From the IMG/VR virus record IMGVR_UViG_3300005617_000028, positions 1-64,000 of that record: a stretch of 64,000 nucleotides of DNA, one strand, 5' to 3'. Each line of letters opens with the position of its first letter. The stretch's first letter is position 1. This stretch comes from a virus. The notes beneath the pieces were generated by a model that saw only the letters and a program-made list of their open reading frames with translations, was not told the origin of the DNA and searched no databases. The position numbers were made by a program, and so were the translations under genes. Below are positions 40,806-48,982 of the stretch, piece after piece.

Positions 40806-41109
40806 CGTCTAGTAGGACAGCACCGAGACGGACGGGTGAGGGAACATGAAGCGTTGTGACGCACAGGATCCCGACCGGCCACGTTCGGCCGATCAGCCGG
40901 CTCCGCCGTCGAACCGGACCGCGTAGGTTCACGGTGCACCTACTCGACTACGCCGCCGTATCTGGGCCGGCTGCTCTGCCGTCAACCATGGCACTCCCGG
41001 CCCAGCTGGGCTCTGCGATGGTGACGGTACGCGGACGCTGGCGAGGCGTGAGGGATGCGCGGTACGGCGCGCTCCCCACCTCAGTCGGTCCAGTAGGAAG
41101 GCGGCTTCG

Positions 41110-41517
41110 ATGCCCCTCATGTCACTGACCCCGCGCCGTAACGGGCGCCTGATGATGACGGTGCGGGTGGCGCATGACCTGGGCGGCGCCCAGTTGGCCG
41201 CGGTGTTGTGCCGGTACACGAATGTGTGGGACTCCTATGGCCCCGGCGTGTGGGAGAAGCCGCCCACACCGGGCCAGGAGTTGAGCCGTACTCAGTTCAC
41301 CGATCTGATCCGCAAGGCGCTCACCGCCGCCGGCAACGGGGCCTTCCTGTCGGAGGACGACTGGTCCACCGACTACACCGCTCACGAGGCGACCCTGATC
41401 GCCACGTGGGCTGTCGCTCAGATCAGCCGGCTGTATCCCGGCCTGGCCGCTGAGTTGGCCGTATGGCTGAAGGACTATCAGCCGCCGGAGCACACCGACG
41501 AGGACGAGGAGCTATGA
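41110..41517 (+). CDS. Hypothetical protein
   Basis: A 135-residue protein from ATG 41110 (an ATG four codons later is also possible). It is helical and acidic towards the end (LSRTQFTDLIRKALTAAGNG, AELAVWLKDYQPPE). It heads a run of coupled genes through the PAPS-reductase-like gene. No motif is recognised. Confidence 0.58.
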   Translation: MPLMSLTPRRNGRLMMTVRVAHDLGGAQLAAVLCRYTNVWDSYGPGVWEKPPTPGQELSRTQFTDLIRKALTAAGNGAFLSEDDWSTDYTAHEATLIATWAVAQISRLYPGLAAELAVWLKDYQPPEHTDEDEEL

Positions 41518-41636
41518 GCGCGGAGTGGGGACGGCCGCCGCTCACCGGATGGTCACCGGACCTATGGCCGTACCGACTACAGGAAGACAGCGGCGTAGCC
41601 GCCCCGGCCGCCATCCACGACCGCCGGCAGGGCTGA
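41514..41636 (+). CDS. 40-residue coupled ORF
   Basis: ATG 41514 overlaps the preceding stop and the stop lies 3 bases before the next start. The product has WGRPPLTGWSPDLWPYRLQE. The tight fit with both neighbours supports a translated micro-gene; its function is unknown. Confidence 0.5.
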   Translation: MSAEWGRPPLTGWSPDLWPYRLQEDSGVAAPAAIHDRRQG

Positions 41637-41639
41637 CCG

Positions 41640-42431
41640 GTGGACCTCGCACCCTACGACGTGATCCTCGTCAGCAGCTCCGGCGGCAAGGACTCGCAGG
41701 CGATGCTCACCCATGTCGTCCACCTGGCCGACCAGCAGGGCATAGAGCGCAGCCGCATCGTCGTCGTGCACGCCGACCTCGGCCGGGTCGAGTGGGCCGG
41801 CACGGTCGAACTGGTACGGGTGCAGGCGGCCTGCTACGGCCTGCGGGTGGAGGTGGTGCGGCGAAGCGAGGACCTGATCGACCAGATCCGCACCAGGCAC
41901 AAGACCCTGCGCGCCAAGGGAGACACCACTACGCCGGCTTGGCCGTCCTCGGCCGCCCGGTACTGCACGAGCGACCAGAAGACTGGCCAGGTCGCCAAGC
42001 TGATGACCCGCATGGCCACCGCGTACCGCGCCAGCGGCGGGCGGGGCCCGATCCGTATTCTGAGCTGTCTTGGCTTCCGCGCGCAGGAGTCGGCCGCCCG
42101 AGCCAAGCGACCCGCGCTCGGCGTCGACCCGCAGACCAACGGGCGTCGGCAGGTGACACGATGGCTGCCCATCTTCGACTGGTCTGTGGAGCAGGTGTGG
42201 GCCACGATCCACCGGTCCGGTCTGCCGTACCACCCCGCCTATGACGCGGGCATGCCTCGGTTGTCGTGTTGCTTCTGTGTGCTGGCCGGCCGGCGTGACC
42301 TGGTCCTGGCGGCCCGGCTCAACCCCGAGCTGGCGCGTGAGTATCTGGCCTTGGAGGAAGAGGTCGGGCACACCTTCAGACTCGATCTGAGCATGGCCAC
42401 GATCGTCGCGGACGCGCTGGTCGCCCTATGA
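41640..42431 (+). CDS. PAPS-reductase/PP-loop family protein
   Basis: GTG 41640, 263 residues. VSSSGGKDSQAML (11-23) is the PP-loop that binds ATP or PAPS, HADLGRVEW follows, YCTSDQKTGQV (about 101) and LSCLGFRAQESAAR are typical, and SCCFCV (about 214) supplies cysteines. Phage proteins of this class are frequent but their substrate is usually unknown. DndC, which sulfurates DNA, is related, yet no other dnd gene is visible here. It is coupled to the next gene by ATGA. Confidence 0.78.
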   Translation: MDLAPYDVILVSSSGGKDSQAMLTHVVHLADQQGIERSRIVVVHADLGRVEWAGTVELVRVQAACYGLRVEVVRRSEDLIDQIRTRHKTLRAKGDTTTPAWPSSAARYCTSDQKTGQVAKLMTRMATAYRASGGRGPIRILSCLGFRAQESAARAKRPALGVDPQTNGRRQVTRWLPIFDWSVEQVWATIHRSGLPYHPAYDAGMPRLSCCFCVLAGRRDLVLAARLNPELAREYLALEEEVGHTFRLDLSMATIVADALVAL

Positions 42432-42805
42432 CCACGAACACAGCGAAAGGCAACGACGTGACGACAGACAGCCACCGCATGCAACAGGTCGACATGACCG
42501 ACGAACAGGCCCTGGCGCTCGGCGGCCGTAGTTCGACCGGCGACGACGGCACGGTGCGGTTCTACTTCGAGGAGCGAATCTGGCACGAGTGGGCCGTCCT
42601 GTTGATCTCGCGATACCACCAGTCGGGTCGGGTGGCCGAAGGACGGTTGGGCGGCTGCCGCATCACCAGAAGTCAGGCCGAGGCGTACGCACAGGGGAAA
42701 GTCTTCGCCGCCGACGGCAAGCTCTGGTTTGAGGACACCGACCCGGTCATCGAACAGCGCGTCCGCGATCACCTGACCGGGTTAGGACAAGCGTGGAGCA
42801 ACTGA
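42428..42805 (+). CDS. Hypothetical protein
   Basis: A 125-residue protein starting in the PAPS-reductase-like stop. Its N-terminus is Thr/Asp-rich; residues 45-110 have mixed strands and helices (VRFYFEERIWHEWAVLLISR, ITRSQAEAYAQGKVFAADG). No known family. The coupling suggests functional linkage to the PP-loop enzyme. Confidence 0.55.
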   Translation: MTTNTAKGNDVTTDSHRMQQVDMTDEQALALGGRSSTGDDGTVRFYFEERIWHEWAVLLISRYHQSGRVAEGRLGGCRITRSQAEAYAQGKVFAADGKLWFEDTDPVIEQRVRDHLTGLGQAWSN

Positions 42806-42996
42806 TGCAGCCCACGTCGCGGCGCGCCTGCCGGACCCACCGTCCGCAGTGGAGGGTGCGGGTCCGGGAAGCTAACTATTCTGCCTTCAATGGCGGTCAC
42901 CGGACGCCGTCGGCGTACTCGGAGGTGGTGTGCCAGACCTGCGGCCGCTGCTGGCGTACCAGGGCGGCCTACGTGGCCACGCTGGAGGATCTATGA
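42793..42996 (+). CDS. Small CxxC protein
   Basis: This 67-residue protein overlaps its upstream neighbour by 13 bases and the downstream start by 4. ACRTHRPQW and VCQTCGRCW provide paired cysteines for a zinc ribbon; the rest is basic. It belongs to the family-rich set of small Cys proteins in this window. Confidence 0.55.
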   Translation: MEQLMQPTSRRACRTHRPQWRVRVREANYSAFNGGHRTPSAYSEVVCQTCGRCWRTRAAYVATLEDL

Positions 42997-43283
42997 CCAT
43001 GTCGGTGCGGGCGTGGTGCCTGCGGCTGAAAGAGCAGCTGCCCGGGTGGCATTTCTGGTACAGCAGCGGGTCCGGGTCCGGCTGGTACGCGGTTCCCGCC
43101 CCGGCGGACATGGCGCACGCCGAGACGCTGGAGCTGCCGAACCGGTTGGGCCCGTACCAGGCGCCGGGGGTGCTGCGGGAGGCGTGCCGGGAGCGGTACG
43201 GCTGGGATGAATTCTGCGGGAACTGCGGGGTGGTGGCCCGTGACTGCGGGCACCGTGGGCCCGAAACCCGGGCGAGGGCCTGA
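42993..43283 (+). CDS. Hypothetical Cys-containing protein
   Basis: ATG 42993; 96 residues. The N-terminus is aromatic (LPGWHFWYSSGSGSGWYAV), and the end carries FCGNCGVVARDCGH, a likely zinc site. It is coupled to the small CxxC gene and followed by an 80-base gap with a promoter. Confidence 0.55.
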   Translation: MTMSVRAWCLRLKEQLPGWHFWYSSGSGSGWYAVPAPADMAHAETLELPNRLGPYQAPGVLREACRERYGWDEFCGNCGVVARDCGHRGPETRARA

Positions 43284-43363
43284 GCGACCCCGGTCGAGCG
43301 GTCCAGGTTGTCGACACGAACGGGCGAGCCATGATCGGCGCACATAGGGCCTAGCCTGGGCGG

Positions 43364-43924
43364 ATGCAGGTCTACCGGGTGGGTGCGCTGTTCAGCGACG
43401 AGCGCCAGTCGTGGCCGCAGGGCTCCCACCTGTGGATGGATGAGACGGTCCGGTTCGCGGTGTTTCTGCACCACCCGCACCCTCGTGAGGTCGATGCCAT
43501 CTACCGCGGCGCGGCGAAGTTCGCGTGGATCGACGAGCCGCTGACCGGCTACCTGGCCTACCGATTCGGCGAGATGCCGTGGTCTGACGCGCCGTTCAAC
43601 CCGCAGCGGCAGGCGGCGGCCGCGCCGTTCGCGATCCCCGAGCAGCCCCGGGGCACCCATCTGCTGGTGCACATCTTCCTGGTCGGCGCCGGCGACGGCG
43701 TGATCCAGGCGATGCGCTTGGTCACCTGGCCGGCCCATTTCGTCAACACGGTCCGGCGTAGCGTGGCGCGGCTGGCGGCCCAGCCCTATTCTGACGTGCG
43801 CGCCCGGGCCGCTGAGGACCAGCACTGGGCGCAGTTCAACGACGGCCCGGCGGTGGCCCGCCTGGTCCGGGAACGGGCGGCGGCCACCTGTACAGGCGGC
43901 ACGGAGCTGCCCGCGATGGAGTAG
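43364..43924 (+). CDS. Hypothetical protein, leaderless
   Basis: ATG 43364 lies six bases after TAGCCT, so the transcript probably starts at the codon. The 186-residue protein has an alpha/beta look (YRVGALFSDERQSWPQG, RFAVFLHHPHPREVDAIYRG, THLLVHIFLVGAGDGVIQAM). It has no cysteine cluster except one near the end. No family is recognised. Confidence 0.58.
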   Translation: MQVYRVGALFSDERQSWPQGSHLWMDETVRFAVFLHHPHPREVDAIYRGAAKFAWIDEPLTGYLAYRFGEMPWSDAPFNPQRQAAAAPFAIPEQPRGTHLLVHIFLVGAGDGVIQAMRLVTWPAHFVNTVRRSVARLAAQPYSDVRARAAEDQHWAQFNDGPAVARLVRERAAATCTGGTELPAME

Positions 43925-44039
43925 TCCCACCCAACCCATTGACCGCCCTTCGATGAACGGGTCCCCGAGCGGGTGACAGCGCCGGGCGTACCCGCGCGAG
44001 TTGGCTGGTCAGGGCCGGGTGGTTTGCCATCCTGACAGG

Positions 44040-44216
44040 ATGTGGATCAGGTCCGGCACGGTGCAACGTCGGCAGGCGTTCGTCGCCGCGCTGGTCGCCT
44101 TCGGAATGGGCTACATCATGGCCACCTACGCCCAGCTGTACCACTGGCCGTGGTGGTCGGCGCTGGTGGTCGGCCTCGGCGCGATGGCCTACATCGCCTG
44201 GCTGGTGGACCAGTGA
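44040..44216 (+). CDS. Small two-helix membrane protein
   Basis: This 58-residue protein has two hydrophobic segments, AFVAALVAFGMGYIMATYA and ALVVGLGAMAYIAWLV, separated by HWPWWS. It could be inner-membrane. ATG 44040 is chosen because the residues before it are non-coding in look. It could be a holin-type or exclusion protein; there is no further evidence. The stop overlaps the next start. Confidence 0.55.
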   Translation: MWIRSGTVQRRQAFVAALVAFGMGYIMATYAQLYHWPWWSALVVGLGAMAYIAWLVDQ

Positions 44217-44461
44217 CCGCGGGCAGCTGTCAGCGTGAGGGCCACCGGTACGCCGCCGAGCTTGACGACACCGGCGCGCTGTTTCTGGGCGGCTCAGACA
44301 TGGACCCGCACCCGGACGGGGTGTTCGAGGCGGTGTGCGCCCGGCGTGGCTGTCAGATGCACCGGTACCACACCTGGTCCGCCGGAGTGCTGATCCACGA
44401 AACCCTGCGGGATGACCCCGCTGCCCTGAAACCCATGTTGGGAGAACCGTTTCATGCTTGA
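44213..44461 (+). CDS. Small hypothetical protein
   Basis: GTG 44213, 82 residues, coupled to the membrane protein by GTGA and overlapping the next gene by 8 bases. CQREGHRYAAELDD near the start and VCARRGCQMHRYHTW in the middle give three cysteines and several histidines, so metal binding is likely. No family is recognised. Confidence 0.52.
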   Translation: MTAGSCQREGHRYAAELDDTGALFLGGSDMDPHPDGVFEAVCARRGCQMHRYHTWSAGVLIHETLRDDPAALKPMLGEPFHA

Positions 44462-45113
44462 CACCGTCAAGGCCCCGGTGGTGCAGGGCCTGGTGGAGCA
44501 GATCGAAATCAACGCTCAACGGCGCGGGTGGAATTCGCCGCCCGGGTTCTACGTCATCTACGACGCCAACGACCGGGAATCCGATGAGGCGTACCGGACT
44601 CTCCTCCCGCCGCAGGCCGCCACCGGTGAATGGCCGCTGAGCCGGCCGCCCTACATCGCCCGGATGGTGTTCCGTTCGGCTTTGCTGTTGCCCAACCCGG
44701 TGCACGCGCTGTACTGGTTGGCGCTCATCTTGAGCGAGCCGAGAATTCCGGGGCACGCCGCCGCGAAGGAGATGATCGCGATGCTGGGCCAGCCGGGTCT
44801 GGTCGCACTGGCGCTTCGGCACGAGGGCTGGGGCCAGGCCGCATCCACCCGGCAGGAGATGCTTGCCCGCATCCCCGGCCGCCCCTTCATGGACCGGCCA
44901 GATTCGAAGGAGTATCGGTTCGTTCACTGTGTGGATGTGACCGGCGCTCACTGTACGGCGTCTCGTGTGCGGGGCCAGACGCCACGGGTGGGGACACCGT
45001 TGGAGGTGATGGGCGCGGTGCCGGAAGCTCTCACCGTGATTCTGGCGGCGGCCACCGGGGCACCGTTGCCGCCCCTGACCTGTGAGCCCAGAGGGTGGGG
45101 AGAACCGGACTGA
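44454..45113 (+). CDS. Hypothetical protein
   Basis: This 219-residue protein is an alpha/beta domain (GFYVIYDANDRESDEAYRTL, then a helical middle KEMIAMLGQPGLVALALRHE). A YRFVHCVDVTGAHCTASRVR segment near 160 looks like strands. It has no clear catalytic motif. It is coupled to the previous gene and followed by a 94-base gap with a TTAGGGT box. Confidence 0.55.
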   Translation: MLDTVKAPVVQGLVEQIEINAQRRGWNSPPGFYVIYDANDRESDEAYRTLLPPQAATGEWPLSRPPYIARMVFRSALLLPNPVHALYWLALILSEPRIPGHAAAKEMIAMLGQPGLVALALRHEGWGQAASTRQEMLARIPGRPFMDRPDSKEYRFVHCVDVTGAHCTASRVRGQTPRVGTPLEVMGAVPEALTVILAAATGAPLPPLTCEPRGWGEPD

Positions 45114-45207
45114 GGGTCGCCTTACGCCGGCGGTGTTAGGGTGTGGGCGAAACCCGGCCCGGAGCCAGCTGGATCACGCGCGCTGTTGAATCCCGCCGAG
45201 GTCGCTC

Positions 45208-45603
45208 ATGTCGAAAGCCACCAGCTGGCCTGCCTATCAGTACCGCGGCACCGTGGTGACCGTCCACGACGGGGACACCTGCACCCTGGACCTGGATCTG
45301 GGCTTTGACGTCAGTCACCGGGCGGTGATCCGCCTGTTGGGGTGCAACGCGATTGAGCTGGCCCAGCCGGGTGGCCGGGAGGCGGCGCGGCATCTGGCTG
45401 AACTGCTCCCGCCCGGCGCGGTGGTGACGGTGGCGACGGTACGCCCGGACAAGTTCGGCGGCCGCTACGACGCCACGGTGACACTGTCCACCGGCGTCAA
45501 CCTGGTGGCGTCGCTCATCGAAGACGGGTGGGCGGTGCCCTGGACCGGGTCCGGCGCCAAGCCGGTACCCGCCTGGCCACGCAAGCCTGCCCCGACCCAC
45601 TGA
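45208..45603 (+). CDS. Staphylococcal nuclease-like (SNase) protein
   Basis: A 131-residue SNase-fold protein: GTVVTVHDGDTCTLDLDLGF is the first beta-meander with the DGDT calcium-ligand motif; IRLLGCNAIELAQPGGREAA is the R-L-x-G-I-D-x-P-E stretch in altered form; and DKFGGRYDATVTL with LIEDGWAVPW is the D-x-Y-G-R end. The catalytic Glu of the second motif reads IELAQPGG, so activity is uncertain. SNase domains cleave DNA or RNA, or act as nucleic acid-binding modules. Confidence 0.72.
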   Translation: MSKATSWPAYQYRGTVVTVHDGDTCTLDLDLGFDVSHRAVIRLLGCNAIELAQPGGREAARHLAELLPPGAVVTVATVRPDKFGGRYDATVTLSTGVNLVASLIEDGWAVPWTGSGAKPVPAWPRKPAPTH

Positions 45604-45614
45604 GAGGAATCCGG

Positions 45615-45791
45615 ATGACCGCCACCCTTGACCCGCCCGAGAAGGAGCCGGCCCGCGCCCAGTCGCAGCCCGGCTACGTCTACGTCAACCCGAACGAGGA
45701 CGAGCACGCCGACCCGGCCGGAGTGTCCAGCTCGCCGGAAGACGCCGACGGTTCGTCGGACACCCCGGAGCCCGATCCGGACGACGAGTAG
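45615..45791 (+). CDS. Small acidic disordered protein
   Basis: This 58-residue protein from ATG 45615 is Pro/Glu/Asp/Ser-rich throughout (VNPNEDEHADPAGVSSSPED). It looks disordered and could be a DNA mimic or anti-protein. It converges with the leftward operon, 3 bases apart, without an obvious terminator. Confidence 0.45.
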   Translation: MTATLDPPEKEPARAQSQPGYVYVNPNEDEHADPAGVSSSPEDADGSSDTPEPDPDDE

Positions 45792-45794
45792 GCC

Positions 45795-46070
45795 TCAGCC
45801 GTCGGCCGGTGGGGGACTGGGGCAGCGGTGGTCAGCAACCATTACCAGTCCGAACCCGGGCACGCCGAGTATTTCGGTGTCGGCGTAACGCTGCCGCAGG
45901 GTGGCGTCGCCCATGCCCGTGCGCACATCCAGCCACCAGTGGTGTTCGTCGGCCCGTCCCACCACGGTGGCCATGCAGATGACGGGCAGCTGGTTGTTCA
46001 TCGCGGCGCTGATGGTGCCGACGGCCACCATGACCACTGTGCCGGGCCGCAGATAGTTCAGGCTCACCAC
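45795..46070 (-). CDS. Small beta-rich protein
   Basis: A 91-residue protein, GTG 46070, of short strands (LRPGTVVMVAVGTISAAM, LPVICMATVVGRADEHHW). It is the last gene of a leftward run of about 4 kb and overlaps its neighbour's stop. No family is recognised. Confidence 0.55.
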   Translation of the reverse strand: MVSLNYLRPGTVVMVAVGTISAAMNNQLPVICMATVVGRADEHHWWLDVRTGMGDATLRQRYADTEILGVPGFGLVMVADHRCPSPPPADG

Positions 46071-46513
46071 CCGCTCGTGCCGGCCGGCCGAAGGTGGGCC
46101 CGCCGAACCGGTGGGGAGTCACCGCCGCGCCGGTACCCGTACAGGGCGAACTCAGCGTCGGGCAGGTCGACCGTGCGGGGCAGGTCCTGCCACCAGGTGT
46201 CGCGGTGGTCGTTGATGTGTTCGTAGAGCCAGACCAGAAATGGCTCAAACAGTGGGCACACCCGGATCTGGTGGCGGGCCAGGTCGGCCTGGGCCAGGCC
46301 GTGGGGGACGAACACCGCGCCCTCCTGGGTGGCCAGATCCAGCACCCAGAAACTGTCCCCGCTGATGCTCTGGCTGGCGATCAGCGACGGGTACTCGCAG
46401 CCCGGGTACCGGGCCGGCTCCGTCCATTTGATCGCGTCAAACCGGGCCACCACGAATTTGCCCCAGTTGCCTGGGCGGTCGCCGTGTCCCGCTTCGACGA
46501 ATTTCGTCTCCAT
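46064..46513 (-). CDS. Hypothetical protein
   Basis: ATG 46513 gives 149 residues; the start lies inside the upstream gene by 77 bases. The protein is alpha/beta with Trp/Tyr-rich strands (GNWGKFVVARFDAIKWTEPA, SGDSFWVLDLATQEGAVFV) and a helical C-terminal part (LFEPFLVWLYEHIND). No catalytic signature is recognised. Confidence 0.5.
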   Translation of the reverse strand: METKFVEAGHGDRPGNWGKFVVARFDAIKWTEPARYPGCEYPSLIASQSISGDSFWVLDLATQEGAVFVPHGLAQADLARHQIRVCPLFEPFLVWLYEHINDHRDTWWQDLPRTVDLPDAEFALYGYRRGGDSPPVRRAHLRPAGTSGW

Positions 46514-46757
46514 CACGTTCCTCCTCAAGCCTTGTAATGGTGAACGAGCCACCGTCACGGAGGCCACACACGATTTCCCCGCGCATGATGGTGGGGCTCA
46601 GATCGGCTACCACCCACACGGCTTTGGAGGCGAGCAGCTTTCGGGCGAAGCGGTGGACGAGCCGGGCCAGATGGTGTTCGTTTGTGGCGTGCAGGACCAG
46701 ATTCGGCACCGATTGGTGGTGGCCGACCCGCTGAAAGGTGATTCGGTACCAGGCCAT
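46437..46757 (-). CDS. Hypothetical protein
   Basis: This 106-residue protein (ATG 46757) has a compact strand-helix start (MAWYRITFQRVGHHQSVPN, LVHRFARKLLASKAVWVVA) and an arginine-rich end that overlaps the next gene by 77 bases. The long overlap makes the last 25 residues doubtful. Its start overlaps the upstream stop. Confidence 0.45.
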   Translation of the reverse strand: MAWYRITFQRVGHHQSVPNLVLHATNEHHLARLVHRFARKLLASKAVWVVADLSPTIMRGEIVCGLRDGGSFTITRLEEERDGDEIRRSGTRRPPRQLGQIRGGPV

Positions 46758-47002
46758 CACAACCAGGTTTCCACAATGTGCGGTGGATCCTCCGGCGAGC
46801 GCGTCAGGCAGGCGTCCGCGGTCAGCGGCAGCAGCAGTCGGATTCCGGGCAGGGTGGCTGCGGTGCCCAGGATCGGCCCGAACACCTGGCCGATGTCACC
46901 GCCGTACACCTTCACCTCCCGTAGCACGTATTCCGCCCCGGGCACGTCGGTCGGCCGGTGGTAGACGTTGTACATCGTCAGCGGTTCGGTCACGCGGATC
47001 AC
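46757..47002 (-). CDS. Hypothetical protein
   Basis: An 81-residue protein with a hydrophobic beta-rich centre (AEYVLREVKVYGGDIGQVFG, LPGIRLLLPLTADACL). It is coupled to its downstream neighbour. No motif or family is visible. Position within the leftward operon is the only context. Confidence 0.5.
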   Translation of the reverse strand: MIRVTEPLTMYNVYHRPTDVPGAEYVLREVKVYGGDIGQVFGPILGTAATLPGIRLLLPLTADACLTRSPEDPPHIVETWL

Positions 47003-47023
47003 TCCACAGAAGACAGTGGCGGG

Positions 47024-48049
47024 TCAGTCCTGCCGGAACGGTGGGCACTGGTAGACGGCGGGCATCCGCGAACTGCTCTTCCATTTGACCGCGATCGGGT
47101 CGCCGCTGGCGAAGCGGTACCAGGCCTGCAGCCCCATGCCGAGCTGGGACACGTTGTCGCGCTTCGTCAGGACGGAGCTGGCCGGGATGGCGTTGCGCAA
47201 CAGCACCCGGGCGTCACCGCGGGGGAGTTCGGTGCCTTCGCAGGCACCCCGCAGAAACTGCCATGTCAGTGGCAGGTCGCTGGTGGGCAGCTCCGGAATG
47301 TCGTCGCGGCCGTGGTCGGGGTTGGCCCGCACGATCAGGTAGCACATCGCGCCCGCTGCGGACCCGATGATGGGGGACGAGTCGCGCCCGGCGCGGGCGT
47401 ACTGCAGCGCGGTTTCCAGCAGGCCTGGGTCCTGGTTGGCTACCGCCTCCACATCGCGGGCCCGTACCTTGGGCATGTTTCTGCGCTGGGTGTTGAACGA
47501 TTCTCCGGTGCTGGCGCCGAAGTCGTAGAGGTAGATCAACCGGCAGACGCTGCCGGCCAGGGCCGCATGCCGTACACCCATCACGGTCAACGTGTCGGCG
47601 AGGGAGCGGCCCTTGCCGCAGTCCACATCGGGGAAATTCTCCGGCGGACAGCCGACGGTGACCATCATCCACTGGCCCTTCTCGGTGTCCACAATGGCCT
47701 TGAGGCGCTTCTGGCCGTCCTGCAGCCGGGCGAGCGTGTCGAACGCGATCCCCTGATGGGTGAGGCGGAAGTCGTCCCGGGAGATCAGGTCCCGCCAGTA
47801 CCGCAGCCACGCCGGCGCAGAGGGCCGGTTGCGCACGTTGCGTTCCAGGGCCAGCGCGGCCAGCTTCGGGGTGACGAAGACGTAGCGCGTCTCCATCGAC
47901 CCCCATGGCTTCAGCTTCTCCGTGTGCGGGTCCAGCATCCACCGGATGGTGCGGGCGTCTGGCTCGAATGACTTCACATCGGGTGGCTTCACGTCATGGC
48001 GTTTGCGGGTGATGGTCACCGGGTGCTCGGTCGCGGTGCTCGCCTTCAC
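47024..48049 (-). CDS. ParB/DndB-like DGQ-x-RL protein
   Basis: Start GTG 48049 overlaps the stop of the previous gene by 4; 341 residues. The segment LARLQDGQKRLKAIVDTEKG, with a following strand MMVTVGCPPENFPDVDCGKG, resembles the DGQHRL core of ParB/DndB-type nucleoside triphosphate-binding folds, here with a Lys replacing the usual His. The C-terminal half is helical (LLETALQYARAGRDSSPIIG, LPLTWQFLRGACEG). It could be a partition, DNA-modification or anti-restriction factor; homology searching would decide. Confidence 0.55.
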   Translation of the reverse strand: MKASTATEHPVTITRKRHDVKPPDVKSFEPDARTIRWMLDPHTEKLKPWGSMETRYVFVTPKLAALALERNVRNRPSAPAWLRYWRDLISRDDFRLTHQGIAFDTLARLQDGQKRLKAIVDTEKGQWMMVTVGCPPENFPDVDCGKGRSLADTLTVMGVRHAALAGSVCRLIYLYDFGASTGESFNTQRRNMPKVRARDVEAVANQDPGLLETALQYARAGRDSSPIIGSAAGAMCYLIVRANPDHGRDDIPELPTSDLPLTWQFLRGACEGTELPRGDARVLLRNAIPASSVLTKRDNVSQLGMGLQAWYRFASGDPIAVKWKSSSRMPAVYQCPPFRQD

Positions 48050-48285
48050 GGTGTGGTCGCCCAACGGGCGAACGCGCCGACCAGGGCGCAGGCGTACGCG
48101 CCGGTGCCCAGCCCGATCCCCCCGGCGAACAGCGCCATCAGCACCGGATGTTCGCGTGGCCAGAAGAACAGCCACCGGGGTGTGCAGTCGTGCCCGACCG
48201 GCAGCACGTGGCGGGTGAACCGCTCACCGCATTTGCCGCACACGACATTGAACTGCGAATCGGACGTCTGTGGACTGTTGGGCAT
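48046..48285 (-). CDS. Zinc-ribbon membrane protein
   Basis: This 79-residue protein has VVCGKCGERFTRH and HDCTP at the N-terminus, then a hydrophobic segment of about 22 residues (MALFAGGIGLGTGAYACALV) preceded by WLFFWP. A small zinc-ribbon with one or two membrane helices is likely. It is coupled to the ParB/DndB-like gene. Confidence 0.55.
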   Translation of the reverse strand: MPNSPQTSDSQFNVVCGKCGERFTRHVLPVGHDCTPRWLFFWPREHPVLMALFAGGIGLGTGAYACALVGAFARWATTP

Positions 48286-48287
48286 CT

Positions 48288-48650
48288 CTATTCCTCGATT
48301 CGGTTTGCGCTCATGGGTTGTGGGCCGTGCAACGCCGGATCGTCCGGGTCGTTGAGGCCCAGCCAGCAGTCCTCGTCATGCCAGTGCCCGGCCATACCGG
48401 CCAGCGCCATACAACCGCAGTACGGACAGTGGTACTGCCCGATCGGGTGGCCGATCAGTTCCTCCGGCTGCTCCGGGCATTCGCCCAACAGGGCGAACCC
48501 GAGTTGGTCGGCCAGCGCGGTCAGGTGCCCGTGCACCAGTCGGTGCACGAAACTGGATGCCGTCGTTGCCGGTCCGAAACGCTCCAGTTGCCGGGTGATC
48601 TCGTCCCGCGCGACGATCAGTTCGTCGTGGTGCCGTTGGGCCAGAATCAC
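48288..48650 (-). CDS. Hypothetical protein with CPYCGC motif
   Basis: A 120-residue protein (GTG 48650). A charged helical N-terminus (ARDEITRQLERFGPATTASS) is followed by YHCPYCGCMALAGMAGHWHD and a final DCW. The Cys/His set could hold a zinc ion. It overlaps the upstream gene by 4 bases. No family is recognised. Confidence 0.55.
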   Translation of the reverse strand: MILAQRHHDELIVARDEITRQLERFGPATTASSFVHRLVHGHLTALADQLGFALLGECPEQPEELIGHPIGQYHCPYCGCMALAGMAGHWHDEDCWLGLNDPDDPALHGPQPMSANRIEE

Positions 48651-48982
48651 TGCTGGTCCAGCCTGTTGTCCTGCCGGCTGTGCGGGGCAGGGTCCTCATC
48701 GGGCAGCAGCGACATGATGGCGTAGGAGCCCAGCTGCAGGCCGAACAGTTCGCCTTTCGCCACGAAGCCGACCCGCTTGACCACCACCCGCCCGGTGTAG
48801 CGGCGCTGACTGCAGCCCGCGTCGTCACAATCGTGTGTGCCGGCCGGGTTGTATTCGCACAGGACCAGGGTGTCCCCGGCCTGGAATCCGCGGCCGTCGT
48901 CCCGGCGGACCTCGAAGGTCTTCTCACCGGACAGGATCCGCTCGAACATCGGCGGGTGTGTCTTCAGTTCATGGTGCATCAT
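48647..48982 (-). CDS. DUF3850/ASCH-like protein
   Basis: This 111-residue protein starts HHELKTHPPMFERILSGEKTF, then VRRDDGRGFQAGDTLVLCEY and YTGRVVVKRVGFVA, the signature of the ASCH/DUF3850 fold found in many phages. The family is thought to bind RNA or nucleobases and one ASCH protein is a modified-nucleoside hydrolase. It overlaps the methyltransferase start by 14 bases. Confidence 0.78.
   Translation of the reverse strand: MMHHELKTHPPMFERILSGEKTFEVRRDDGRGFQAGDTLVLCEYNPAGTHDCDDAGCSQRRYTGRVVVKRVGFVAKGELFGLQLGSYAIMSLLPDEDPAPHSRQDNRLDQQ

Noticed and set aside
40856-41128. 90-codon frame in the 40.6-41.1 kb gap
   Set aside because: Arg/Pro/Val-rich without folding pattern, no RBS, and ends within the next gene's start region.
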